Source: Chromera velia
Lineage: Eukaryota > Sar > Chromeraceae
Direction of reading: 5' to 3'
Length of the DNA: 64,000 nt
NCBI GenBank assembly: GCA_018398765.1
Contig: JAHBMJ010003761.1
Span: forward strand, 12,446 to 76,445
Below the pieces are notes generated by a model. The model saw only the letters and a list, made by a program, of their open reading frames with translations. It had not been told where the DNA came from and ran no database searches. Of the stretch, positions 1 to 10,059 are shown in pieces. The first letter of the stretch is position 1; every line of letters starts with the position of its first letter. Made by a program: the position numbers and the translations under genes.

Positions 1-2274
1 GGGGGGAGGGGGTTCACCTTCCCTCAGAGTCTGCTTGTGTAATTCCCTCTTGCCTCCATGTACCTCCTCACCGATTAACGGTGCGATGCCATCCAAGCTT
101 GTTGACCAATGCCAAACGCGATGCTTCCCCCCTGAGAAGGACTCTCTTAATAATATCTGGCCTCTTCTCTTTTCCAAGAGGTCGGCATACATCCATTCCG
201 TTGCTGGTATTATTTCTAAGTGTTCGGGTTGTTTGGTTTTCCTGTAAGTAACTTAAAGCCCGCGTGCCTGATCGTGCCTGTTCTCTTTTTGTTTAATTGC
301 CTACTTTCAAATTCATGTCTGCCTTTTTGCTTGTCCACCCGATTGTTGGAGCCTCTCTGTCGGTCATTCTATTTTCGCGTTTATCTGTCAGTCTGTGCGC
401 CTGCCTGTTTGTCTATAGCGTGCAGTGCGAGGAAATCGATTTTTATTCTTATAATTGGTTCATTTGCCTGCCCACATTCTTTTCTGTCCTTGTACGCCCT
501 ATTTGCTTCGTGCATCTCTCACTCAGAGCATAGCCGCCTCATATAGAGAGTCCCAAAGCGCTCCTAACAGTAGACAGTCTTAGTACGCTGCCTCCCCCCA
601 ACTTTTTGTGCATGCAGGCTGTGACGTCTTGGCACTTTCTCTGAAGACGTCGACCAGCACCATGTAAGAGGCTATACAGTCCAATTGTGATATGCCTTTC
701 ATATGCAAGAAAAATAAAAATACTAAAACCGGGTCAAAAAGAAAATGAAACGGGTCATGGAGAATAAAAATGATTCCATAATGTTGCTGATGCAGCACGG
801 TTTGCATCATGAACATAAACTCTGCATAACATTGTTTTTATATCATCTTTGTGTTGCTCTTATGCTCATCGGTGCTTGTATGCAGGGACTCCGACTGGCC
901 TCTTACCCCAACTACCCCAACAGAGCTCCCGACTAGATTGAAGGGTTTGCCTGCCCGGCCAGAATCCGAGAATCGGGTTGAAAGAGCAGGTCGCGAAGTA
1001 GAAGGAAAAGCATCAGGTCGAAGAGGGAAGGGGACGGTGGTATCGTTGGTCGGCTGGTTGTATGGTGGAGGGTATCTGCTGTGACAGTTAAGGTATAGGA
1101 TCATTTGGATTCATGCGTTTCATCCTTTGTTTGTGTATGGGCTTAAAAATGCCCTACGCCTGTCTTTTACATGCATGAATACAACTATAGTGTCAGTTCC
1201 TTCATGCCTTTGGTGTGTGCATTTTTGAGTGTCTCTTTGATTTGTGTGTGTCAGGGTGCTGACGAACGAAGAAAGCAAATACAGTTGTGAATAGACTCAG
1301 CCTGCTTTTCTTGCAAAAGAAGACTCAAACATACCAAGAAAAGACTGCAGCGACCCTTAGCCCGAAGAGACAAATGCCATTGAGCAGAGAAAAAAGCATT
1401 CGAGAGCTTGATCAGTCGATGTATAAGTATGAACACTCGTCCCTTCAGAGGGTTTTGCTTTCCCATTCTGATTCATTTGAATAGGCACACTATGTTAACG
1501 GCAGCTAAGATGCAAAAAAAAAATGCAAGTGGTACTTATATGGAAAGAGAATGAAAGAAAACGAAGACCCGGTCAATGATGATCAATTTTCCAATCTTTT
1601 ATGAATCAATCGAGAATGACAATTGCTTCCGAGAAATATCTGGTCAGAACCCTCCATCCAGTATCTCTAATCAGCAAGCTCTTTATAGCAAAAACGAAAT
1701 GAAGCGAGATAGAGAGAGGCAGAGTCTTCTTACAATGTTCTGAAAGTGAAGACTGATGACCAAGTGGTTTGTACATCAACACACAAACGGTACTTTCACT
1801 CTGAAATGCTCTTGTGCTCGTCGATTGCTGCTCGTATGCAGGGACCCCGGCCCTCAACTACCTGTTTGAACATCACGATTATCATGACGATGGTCTGTGA
1901 GACTTCATGTCTGTGTGCCCGTTTTTCTCTGTTAAGTTCTGACTAACTGTCTATCTTTGTAACAGTCTGTATCTACTAGCTTCAAGTTCTCTGTCGGCCT
2001 GGCTGCCTGTTGTTGTGGATCTTCGTGCGAGTCTTACTGCCTGCAATTTATTTGCGTACACGCCTGTCTGACTTTCTACCGATCAGATAGATTATCCGGG
2101 CAACAAAAAAGCGGGAAGGAAAGGCGGAGAAAAACAAAGAAAGGAAGAAAAAGGGCTAACAAAGGAAATTAAGACAGAGTGAAGAACAATTCAGAAAGCC
2201 GGAAAGATTGAACCAACAGATAAGAAAATTGTTCTTCCTGTTTTTTATTGGTTGTTCATCTGCACATTTTTCTG
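1..2274 (+). other. Left flank with scattered exon-like pieces
   Basis: No complete gene can be assembled here. Two stretches look like exons on the + strand. At about 890-1036, after a TATGCAG acceptor, there is an open proline/arginine-rich frame. At 1281-1484 there is an open, charged, helix-prone frame ending in TAG, with Lys/Gln/Arg-rich composition and a run resembling a short coiled coil. The rest is T-rich or mixed sequence without a supported signal. These pieces may belong to the same decayed locus as the duplicated unit that follows. Confidence 0.3.
1842..1892 (+). CDS. Probable internal exon of an unrecognised gene
   Basis: A 51-nt segment lies between a TATGCAG acceptor and a G|GTCTGTGAG donor. 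In the open phase it reads TPALNYLFEHHDYHDD, whose acidic/His-rich composition is more protein-like than the flanks. The donor has C at +3, as in most well-supported introns of this window. Neighbouring exons could not be joined with certainty, so this is an isolated exon candidate. Confidence 0.3.
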
Positions 2275-2534
2275 GCTATGTTGTTGCCCATAAATTTGTG
2301 TTTCTTTCCTTCTGAGCAGCTGATCTCAAGATTGCTTGCACAGTCTCATCGGCTTTGTTTTTTGACAGAAAAACGGAAAGATTGACGGCTTTTTCACTAG
2401 CTTTTTCAAAGATTTGTCTCTATACGATTAATAAGAGCAGACTGAGGGAAGAAGGGAAGGTACAGGAAATAGAGAAACTTGTGTGCTCGCTTGCAAGTGT
2501 AATTCTATAATTATCTTACAATTTGTATCTGTAG

Positions 2535-2600
2535 GCTGCTGGCGGTATTTATTCAACGCGAAGTACTACAACTACCCTAAAGTGACAACGAAAGAAGGAA
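2535..2600 (+). CDS. Candidate exon in duplicated unit (copy 1)
   Basis: 66 nt between a CTGTAG acceptor and a strong GTAAGTCAC donor. The open reading is rich in Tyr, Lys and Asn. The block is identical in the second copy (5009-5074), while surrounding intron-like sequence has changed slightly. That is suggestive of constraint but not proof, given the short divergence. Product unknown. Confidence 0.35.
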
Positions 2601-2861
2601 GTAAGTCACAAGATCGTATATATAGTGGGAGCAAGGTCTGGAGCAAATTGAGACAATGTTATTGAGCATTTCCTTTGGTCTCAAAAATTAATGCTGCATG
2701 ACTGCCGTGCGCCAGTCAGCATTTTAATTTTCAGCCTTGTTCATTCCCTTTGGTTGAAGCATGTTTGTGGTAGCCTCTTTTGAATACAGTCATATGCTCA
2801 TCTGTAGGGGTCCACAATATTGGCTTTCTGTTGGCTGTGCCCTAGGCTATATGATACCTGT

Positions 2862-2864
<3 letters not shown>

Positions 2865-2938
<74 letters not shown>

Positions 2939-3060
2939 TATGTGTGTGTGTGTATATGTATGTGTGTGTATGTGCGTGCGCGCATGTGTATGTATATATG
3001 TGCGTGCGCGTATATATGCGTGTGTGTGTGCATGTGTCCACGTGTGCATACATATGTGTA
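2865..3060. repeat. CT/GT compound microsatellite (copy 1)
   Basis: A (CT)n run followed by a long (GT)n-rich tract with TATG and CGTG interruptions, duplicated at about 5341-5540. A (GA)n tract follows at about 3197-3255 and 5672-5732. Open frames here on both strands are low-complexity artefacts. Confidence 0.95.
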
Positions 3061-3222
3061 TGTGATCAAGGTGTACGTGTTTGCTTTTGTGGGTGGGGGG
3101 GGTCAGAACAAAAAATAGGAAGAATGAGTGAACAATATCACGAACTCCAACTGGCGATGTTGCATTGCTTTGATGCCATTTAGTCTGCCTATCCGACAGA
3201 GAGAGAGAAAAGAGAGAGGGAA

Positions 3223-3256
<34 letters not shown>

Positions 3257-4049
3257 TAGAACGAAATGGAAGAGGTGGTCTGCGTGTGTGTATACCCATG
3301 ATAATATATACTTTCTTTTTTTCTGTCTAGCTCTATGCATTTGTATGGGATGCATGTATGAAGTTAGCTAAGTCACTGTGAAAGAACGTTGTCAGTTTCA
3401 TATGCTTGAAGATCGCATGTATATACGTGAACTCTGCAGATGCTGCCCCAAGGGCAATGAACATATCCACACCCCACTATTTGGCCCCTTTTCAGCTCGC
3501 AACGTATGTACGTTGGATCTCTACTTAGGAGGTATGTGAAGCTTTTTGCTAGGCTTTTTGTTCTTTTTGGTGTTTGCGTATAAGGGACATTGATACTTCA
3601 TGTACCCTCAGGGTTGGAGAATCATCCAAAGTTTGTGTAAGTATTGAGGCACAAAAGGATGAACAGGAAAAACAGGAAAGTGACGTGGCTAGAAAACGGA
3701 TTTGCCTGGCGATTTTTAACAGACTGAGTTACTATAAATGGGATCACATTGAAGGTTTTGTATTGAAAATCAATGTCCATAACGTTCATGGAGGTGGGAA
3801 CGGCACATAAATGAGCAGCGAGTGATACGTGACAACTATAAACATACAACCATACATCGAGAGACATACAGCCTGATATAGGAGAACTTGTCACCAACGA
3901 AGACAACTTGAAGGAAGTGATATCGATTCAAGTGAGCAGCCATGTCCTTTGTAACTGTACAACTTATCGATCCCTGTTTCTGTGGTCTACGAATCTCGAG
4001 ATGAACTTGTATAGTCCATACATCAACCACTCTTCACCAAGCAATCTTC

Positions 4050-4190
4050 ATGGACAATGAATTGCAGCTGAATCTTCTTATCAAAAACGAGAAAATGTTC
4101 GAGAGATTGATGAACATCCTCAAGGAGGACAACAGATGCCTGTTTCGGTCGTCGCTACAGAGCGCTGAAAGCGTTTTAAATGACTTTCAA
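4050..4190 (+). CDS. Candidate exon, charged helical segment (copy 1)
   Basis: An open frame beginning at ATG 4050 runs about 47 codons to a GTAAGTGAG donor after 4190. It encodes a Leu/Asn/Glu-rich amphipathic helix (MDNELQLNLLIKNEKMFERL and following). No domain is recognised. The upstream boundary is uncertain: it could be a first exon starting at this ATG or an internal exon. The frame is intact in both copies. Confidence 0.35.
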
Positions 4191-5008
4191 GTAAGTGAGG
4201 TACCAAAAAAAGAATACGTTTTCATTCTGTTAGTATGATTTTCCTTCCATTCTATGGTATATCTACTGAATAAACAGAAGAGGCGTCGACGCCTTGATGA
4301 CCTTTTAATTTGACTTCCACTGCTCTATTGAGCCATCAACAGGCATTCAGTGGCCCGTCTTTGAAAGAATTTAGTGGCATCTGATTACTAAAGTGAATGC
4401 ATGGTCTTGACGTTTCTCTTTTCAGTTTACGTAGTGGGCGTTCATATTGAGTCATTGAATACCTCGTTTATACCGTTTACGCTTGTTACGTCATAAATTC
4501 GTTTTACGCCTGCTTGCTTATCTTCTACTTCGTTTTCGTTTTTCAGTTGGGATTGTGAAAGGAAAATAAGAAACATGAAGAAACGATATCAAATGAAGAA
4601 TGAAACAATGTGTAGAAGGATAAAAGAGCTGCGGAACAGAACAAACAAAAAAACGAAGAAGGAAAGAAAAAGAGAAGAAAAGAAAGAAAGAAAGAAAAAA
4701 AGAAAGAAAGAAAGCAAGGAAGGAAGGAAGGAAGGAAGCAAGGAAGCTGCTACGTTGTTGCCCATAAATTTATGTTTCTTTCCTTCTGAGCAGCTGATCT
4801 TAAGATTGCTTGCACAGTCTCATTGGCTTTGTTTTCTGACAGAAAAACGGAAGGATTGACGGCTTTTTCACTAGCTTTTTCAAAGATTTGTCTCTATACG
4901 ATTAATAAGAGCAGACTGAGGGAAGAAGGGAAGGTACAGGAAATAGAGAAACTTGTGTGCTCGCTTGCAAGTGTAATTCTATAATTATCTTACAATTTGT
5001 ATCTGTAG

Positions 5009-5074
5009 GCTGCTGGCGGTATTTATTCAACGCGAAGTACTACAACTACCCTAAAGTGACAACGAAAGAAGGAA
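5009..5074 (+). CDS. Candidate exon in duplicated unit (copy 2)
   Basis: Exact repeat of the 66-nt block of copy 1, with the same acceptor and GTAAGT donor. If both units are transcribed as one gene, the exon would be present twice. If only one is functional, the other is a fossil. Confidence 0.35.
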
Positions 5075-5337
5075 GTAAGTCACAAGATCGTATATATAGT
5101 GGGAGCAAGGTCTGGAGCAAATTGAGACAATGTTATTGAGCATTTCCTTTGGTCTCAAAAATTAATGTTGCATGACTGCCGTGCGCCAGTCGGCATTTTG
5201 ATTTTCAGCCTTGTTCATTCCCTTTGGTTGAAGCATGTTTGTGGTAGCCTCTTTTGAATACAGTCACATGCTCATCTGTAGGGGTCCACAATATTGGCTT
5301 TCTGTTGGCTGTGCCCTAGGCTATATGATACCTGTAG

Positions 5338-5375
<38 letters not shown>

Positions 5376-5392
5376 GTGTATGTATGTGTGTA

Positions 5393-5443
<51 letters not shown>

Positions 5444-5696
5444 ATGCGCGTGCGCGCATGTGTGTGTACGTATGTGTGTGCACGTGTATGTGCGTGTGTG
5501 TGTGCATATGTCCACGTGTGCATACGTGTGTGTATGTGATCGAGGTGTACGTGTTTGCTTTTGTGGGTGGGGGGGGTCAGAACAAAAAACAAGAAGAATG
5601 AGTGAACAATATCACGAACTCCAACTGGCGATGTTACATTGCTTTGATGCTATTTAGTCTGCCTATCCGACAGAGAGAGAGAAAAGAGAGAGGGAA

Positions 5697-5736
<40 letters not shown>

Positions 5737-6525
5737 ACGAAATGGAAGAGGTGGTCTGCGTGTGTGTATACCCATGATAATATATACTTTCTTTTTTTCT
5801 GTCTAGCTCTATGCATTTGTATGGGATGTATGTATGAAGTTAGCTAAGTCACTGTGAAAGAACGTTGTCAGTTTCATATGCTTGAAGATCGCATGTATAT
5901 ACGTGAACTCTGTAGATGCTGCCCCAAGGGCAATGAACATGTCCACACCCCACCATTTGGCCCCTTTTTAGCTCGCAACGTATGTACGTTGGATCTCTAC
6001 TTAGGAGGTATGTGAAGCTTTTTGCTAGGCTTTTTGTTCTTTTTAGTGTTTGCATATAAGGGACATTGATACTTCATGTACCCTCAGGGTTGGAGAATCA
6101 TCCAAAGTTTGTGTAAGTATTGAGGCACAAAAGGATGAACAGGAAAAACAGGAAAGTGACGTAGCTAGAAAACGGATTTGCCTGGCGATATTCAACAGAC
6201 TGAGTTACTATAAATGGGATCACATTGAAGCTTTTGTATTGAAAATCAATGTCCATAACGTTCATGGAGGTGGAAATGGCACATAAATGAGCAGCGAGTG
6301 ATACGTGACAACCATAAACATACAACCATATATCGGGAGATATACAGCCTGATATAGGAGAACTTGTCACCAATGAAGACAACTTGAAGGAAGTGATATC
6401 GATTCAAGTGAGCAGCCATGTCCTTTGTAACTGTAAAACTTATCGATCCCTGTTTCTATGGTCTACGAATCTCGAGATGAACTTGTATAGTCCATACATC
6501 AACCACTCTCTACCAAGCAATCTTC

Positions 6526-6666
6526 ATGGACAATGAATTGCAGCTGAATCTTCTTATCAAAAACGAGAAAATGTTTGAGAGATTGATGAACGTCCTCAAG
6601 GAGGACAACAGATGCCTGTTTCGATCGTCGCTACGGAGCGCTGAAAGCGTTTCGAATGACTTTGAA
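6526..6666 (+). CDS. Candidate exon, charged helical segment (copy 2)
   Basis: Counterpart of 4050-4190. Compared with copy 1 it has a handful of substitutions, several of which change amino acids (Ile/Val, Gln/Arg, Leu/Ser, Gln/Glu), without interrupting the frame or the GTAAGTGAG donor. Confidence 0.35.
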
Positions 6667-7139
6667 GTAAGTGAGGTACCAAAAAAAGAATATGTTTTCA
6701 TTCTGTTAGTATGATTTCCCTTCCATTCTATGGTGTATCTACTGAATAAACAGAAGAGGCGTCGACGCCTTGACGACCTTTTGATTTGACTTCCACTGCT
6801 CTATTGAGCCATCAACAGGCATTCAGTGGCCCGTCTTTGAAAGAATTTAGTGGCATCTGATTACTAAAGTGAATGCATGGTCTTGACGTTTCTCTTTTCA
6901 GTTTACATAGTGGGCGTTTATATTGAGTCATTGAATACCTCGTTTATACTGTTTACGCTTGTTACATTATAAATTCGTTTTGCGCCTGCTTGCTTATCTT
7001 CTACTTCGTTTTCGTTTTTCAGTTAGGATTGTGAAAGGAAAATAAGAAACATAAAGAAACGATATCAAATGAAGAATGAAACAATGTGTAGAAGGATAGA
7101 AGAGCTGCGGAACAGAACAAACAAAAAAACGAAGAAGGA

Positions 7140-7335
7140 AAGAAAAAGAGAAGAAAAGAAAGAAAGAAAGAAAGAAAGAAAACAAGGAAGGAAGGAAGGA
7201 AGCAAAGAAAGAAGCAAGGAAGGAAGAAAGGAAGGAAGGAAAGAAAGAAAGAAAGAAAGAAGGAAGGAAAGAAGAAAGGAAGGAAGGAAGGAAGGAAAGA
7301 AGGAAGGGAGAAAGGAAAGAAAGAAGCAGAAAAAA
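7140..7335. repeat. GAAA/GGAA purine tract
   Basis: About 195 bp that are almost entirely A and G on the + strand. It is the expanded counterpart of the 4655-4745 tract and marks the right end of the tandem duplication. Confidence 0.95.
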
Positions 7336-7529
7336 AAAGGAAAGGTGAACAAATGAATGATAAATGCCACAGAAATGGATCGAAAGCTAAAAGTATTAGA
7401 AAAAAGTTTCCACGTCGTATTTGGAGCCTTCATGCACCTTCATGCGCCCTTTACTCCCCTTCTTCTTCCTACAGGAAGGGAGCAGACCAAAATTTGCGAT
7501 GCATCTAGGCCTTGCGGTTCAGGGAGGTC

Positions 7530-7754
7530 GGTGTGTAGGGGGAAGGTGTACAGAGAAAAGTTGGTCATATTGAGTGCAACGCTGTACAGAGCCGAAGAAG
7601 ATCAAGAAAGGGCTCGGCAGGAAGAAGAAGAGGAGGAGAGAGAGAGAAAGAGAGGAGAGAGAGGGGGAAAAGAGAGAGAGAAGAGAAGAAGGAGAAAAGA
7701 AAACTTTGGCGGGAGCATGAATGGGAAGTCAATCAACGTTTGAAAGAGTTTGAA
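7530..7754 (+). CDS. Candidate exon, Arg/Glu/Lys-rich
   Basis: In the phase that ends at a GTGAGT donor after 7754, the sequence reads as a highly charged helix finishing LWREHEWEVNQRLKEFE, which looks like genuine coding sequence. The acceptor is uncertain; AGs at about 7532 and 7547 would work. The overlapping frame from further upstream, which runs to a stop at 7743, shares the purine-rich part but has a less convincing end. Function unknown; possibly the end of the coiled-coil-like locus at 1-8 kb. Confidence 0.3.
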
Positions 7755-8080
7755 GTGAGTAGAAGGGACTTTTTCTCAACAGACCAGACATTTCAGTCCA
7801 TTGTCTCTGAGATGAAACCTAAAGTAAAATAAATTGAACATCTTTTCTCAAAGGATCCGTCTAAGCGTCACATAACTTCTTCTTTCAGACTGATTCTTCA
7901 GAACAAATGGATCAAAAAGGTATTATACATCCCCGCCTCTGGCCTGGATATCCTCTCAGTCCTAAGGAAGGCCCGGTGCCTCCCTCAGAGAACAAACACC
8001 CATCCGCTGACCTACTTGCAGTCAGGATCTGATTCAAGCAGGAGGAAGTAGAAGCCACATCGATCAGTAACCGCGGTTAA

Positions 8081-8578
8081 TTGTCAACTATACTGAGGAG
8101 GATGAGGATATCTTTGGCCTTCCAAACCCCCCCATCAAAGAGGAAGAGCCTGCGACTGAAGAACACCGCCCCAAAGAAGATTAGCTGGTCGAGGCTAAGC
8201 ACCCCTATGATCCCCAATGAGACTCGACTCGTCTCTGGCGTTCTCCCTCGCATGATACTGACCACGGTCCTGCTCGTCATACTGAATGACTATGAAAGAG
8301 AACACAAAGTCTTTCAATCAAGAAATCCAAGTGACACTTTCAGAAGATTAGATCAACCTGTAAAAGAAACAATTCCGTTTAAAAAAATTAACCTGCAAAC
8401 AGTATTAGATACAGCAGTTAACGCTAAACTCAACGTTAGACTTGATCTTACGCTATACGAAGCTTATGTCCTGTCTCTGCCTAGGACTAGGTCCCTTGGA
8501 GATTTTACTAGATTCTGGCTACCTTCTGCCACCACAAATAGGGTCAGAGCAGTACAGAACAGTACCTGGCATTTTTGA
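8081..8578 (+). other. Open frame of ~165 codons, unrecognised
   Basis: An uninterrupted frame of about 165 codons with no recognised domain. A second phase over 8090-8190 gives an acidic proline-rich peptide (EEDEDIFGLPNPPIKEEEP) that looks at least as protein-like but is closed by stops on both sides. The conflict between phases suggests decayed coding sequence, perhaps of a mobile element, rather than a working gene. Confidence 0.25.
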
Positions 8579-8579
8579 C

Positions 8580-9520
8580 ATTTCAAAACTTAACTCATAG
8601 TTGGCTATAGTTGGCTAGGCTGCATGGTACTAGAACTGCTAATAAAGATGCCATTGGCCTAGAAAAATAATAAAACTACTAGCAATTCTACTATTATAAT
8701 CTAGACTATAATATAGTTCCTCTTATAATTTTCTGAGCAATTCTTACCTCAAAAAAGGGATCATATTGTAATCATTGATGGTTAAATGTCCTTACAAAGA
8801 CCTAAGAATTAATCCTAAAATTAATCATCATCATTATCATCATAGTATTACGCCATGATCCTCATTGGCCTATAAATTGGTGTCTAGCGTTCGGCGGCAA
8901 CGTACGAGGCAGTTTGGTTCTTTACAACAGCAGTTTACTTTGATTTGTATTTAATTCAAACCAGGATGTTTCTTTTCAAACTCTTCTATTTCTAGAGCAG
9001 CATGCTAATTGCGTATGAATGATGCTGATTCATGAGATGTAGTCTGCCACCCATGCCAAGCTACTTCATAGCGCCAGCCCCGTCCTTGCCTGTACTTTAC
9101 CAAATTTTGTTTTACACGGCACTGGCACCCCAGCACCAGGCTTCCCTTTTCGGAGACCCTCCCCTGCTTTATAATTTCTTTCTTAATATAGGGAGGCTTT
9201 GCTGGCTGCTTTCCATGGATTCTGCTCACATGGATGCGAAGGCCTCTCTCAGAAAGAAACGACCTCTTGTACCCCTCTGCTCCACAGCGAAAATCTCCTT
9301 CCTTCTTACCTTTCTTCACCGCTCTTTTCTCCTCTTTCTCTTCTTTTTCTCTTCTCTTTGTCTCTCTTCAACTTCTTTCACTCCCCTTTGGATAAGCCTT
9401 GAACAAGCTTCCTCTATTCCTCCCTGTTCGCTGCAAGGGACTGCCATTCAGCTTCGTTAATGCCAAGCTGTCTGAAATCTGAGAGAATACAATCAGTCCA
9501 TCGTAGGAGGGGCCGCTCCA
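8580..9520. other. AT-rich spacer
   Basis: AT-rich sequence without a supported gene. About 8825-8935 (ATCATC triplets, a GGCCTATAAAT-like stretch, then GTGTCTAGCGTTC) resembles 20297-20366 and may be a dispersed repeat. Confidence 0.5.
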
Positions 9521-9836
9521 CATTTAGTGGAATTTAGACAAGAATTTAGAGGAATTTAGACAGAAATCTAATTAATAATTAAAAGGATTTAGAGCTCTAA
9601 ATTCCTAAACTTTGGAGATCAATTTTTCATGAACTATGATGAGTTAGAATTTGCAATTAAGAGTGTTTATAGATATATATTAGGTCTATAAGCACTGTTA
9701 AGATCAAGTTCTAATTTATCATAGTTCATAAGAAATCGACCTCCAAAGTTTACTGAAATCCTCTAAATTTCGAGTCTAAATTCATGTCTTTAAATTCCTT
9801 TAGATTCCTACAACTAAATTCATCTAAATTTGTATG
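9521..9836. mobile_element. Long imperfect palindrome (foldback/MITE-like)
   Basis: The core 9607-9751 is an inverted repeat centred near 9679. The left arm, beginning AAACTTTGGAGATC, pairs with the right arm ending GACCTCCAAAGTTT over about 60 bp per side, and the similarity continues into the central part (GTGTTTATAGAT against GTCTATAAGCAC). Looser inverted similarity, made of repeated AATTTAG/CTAAATT motifs, extends to about 9521 and 9836. No coding capacity. A target-site duplication was not found, so the outer ends are approximate. Confidence 0.6.
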
Positions 9837-10059
9837 TCCTTGCAAGGGTTATCAGTTTTAGCTTCTAACTCTTTTAATTTAGAACAAAAATGTGTTCATT
9901 GAAATTAAATGATATCATTTTTTTTTTGTCTAGATCATATGTACGTATCATGAGAAGTCCGTAACAATGACGCTAGCAATGATGGTAACATGTGTCTCAT
10001 ATACATATTTATAAATATGTATATGCAAATAAGTCTTTTTAGTGATCTCTTTAAGAAGC
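9837..10059. other. AT-rich spacer 3' of the MYND locus
   Basis: AT-rich, no gene. On the minus strand the MYND reading frame is followed here by further TAA codons within 30 bp. Confidence 0.5.

Larger units (their letters stand above)
2275..4751. repeat. Tandem duplication, copy 1 (~2.47 kb)
   Basis: First copy of a direct tandem duplication with a shift of 2474-2476 bp. Landmarks recur in the same order in both copies: a 66-nt exon-like block (2535-2600), CT then GT microsatellites (about 2865-3060), a GA tract (about 3197-3255), an open frame at 3574-3810, an exon-like block at 4050-4190, and a GAAA/GGAA purine tract (about 4655-4745). The copies differ by scattered single-base changes and by microsatellite length, so the duplication is young relative to the rest of the repeats. 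Confidence 0.95.
4752..7226. repeat. Tandem duplication, copy 2 (~2.47 kb)
   Basis: Second copy, directly abutting the first. It starts at the same sequence (4755 corresponds to 2281) and ends inside an expanded GGAA/GAAA purine tract that continues to about 7335. The junction lies next to the purine tract, consistent with unequal exchange or slippage there (inference). Confidence 0.95.

Noticed and set aside
2761-3355. Cys/Val and His/Thr-rich open frames
   Set aside because: Translations of CT/GT microsatellites in several phases on both strands, with the same pattern in the duplicate.
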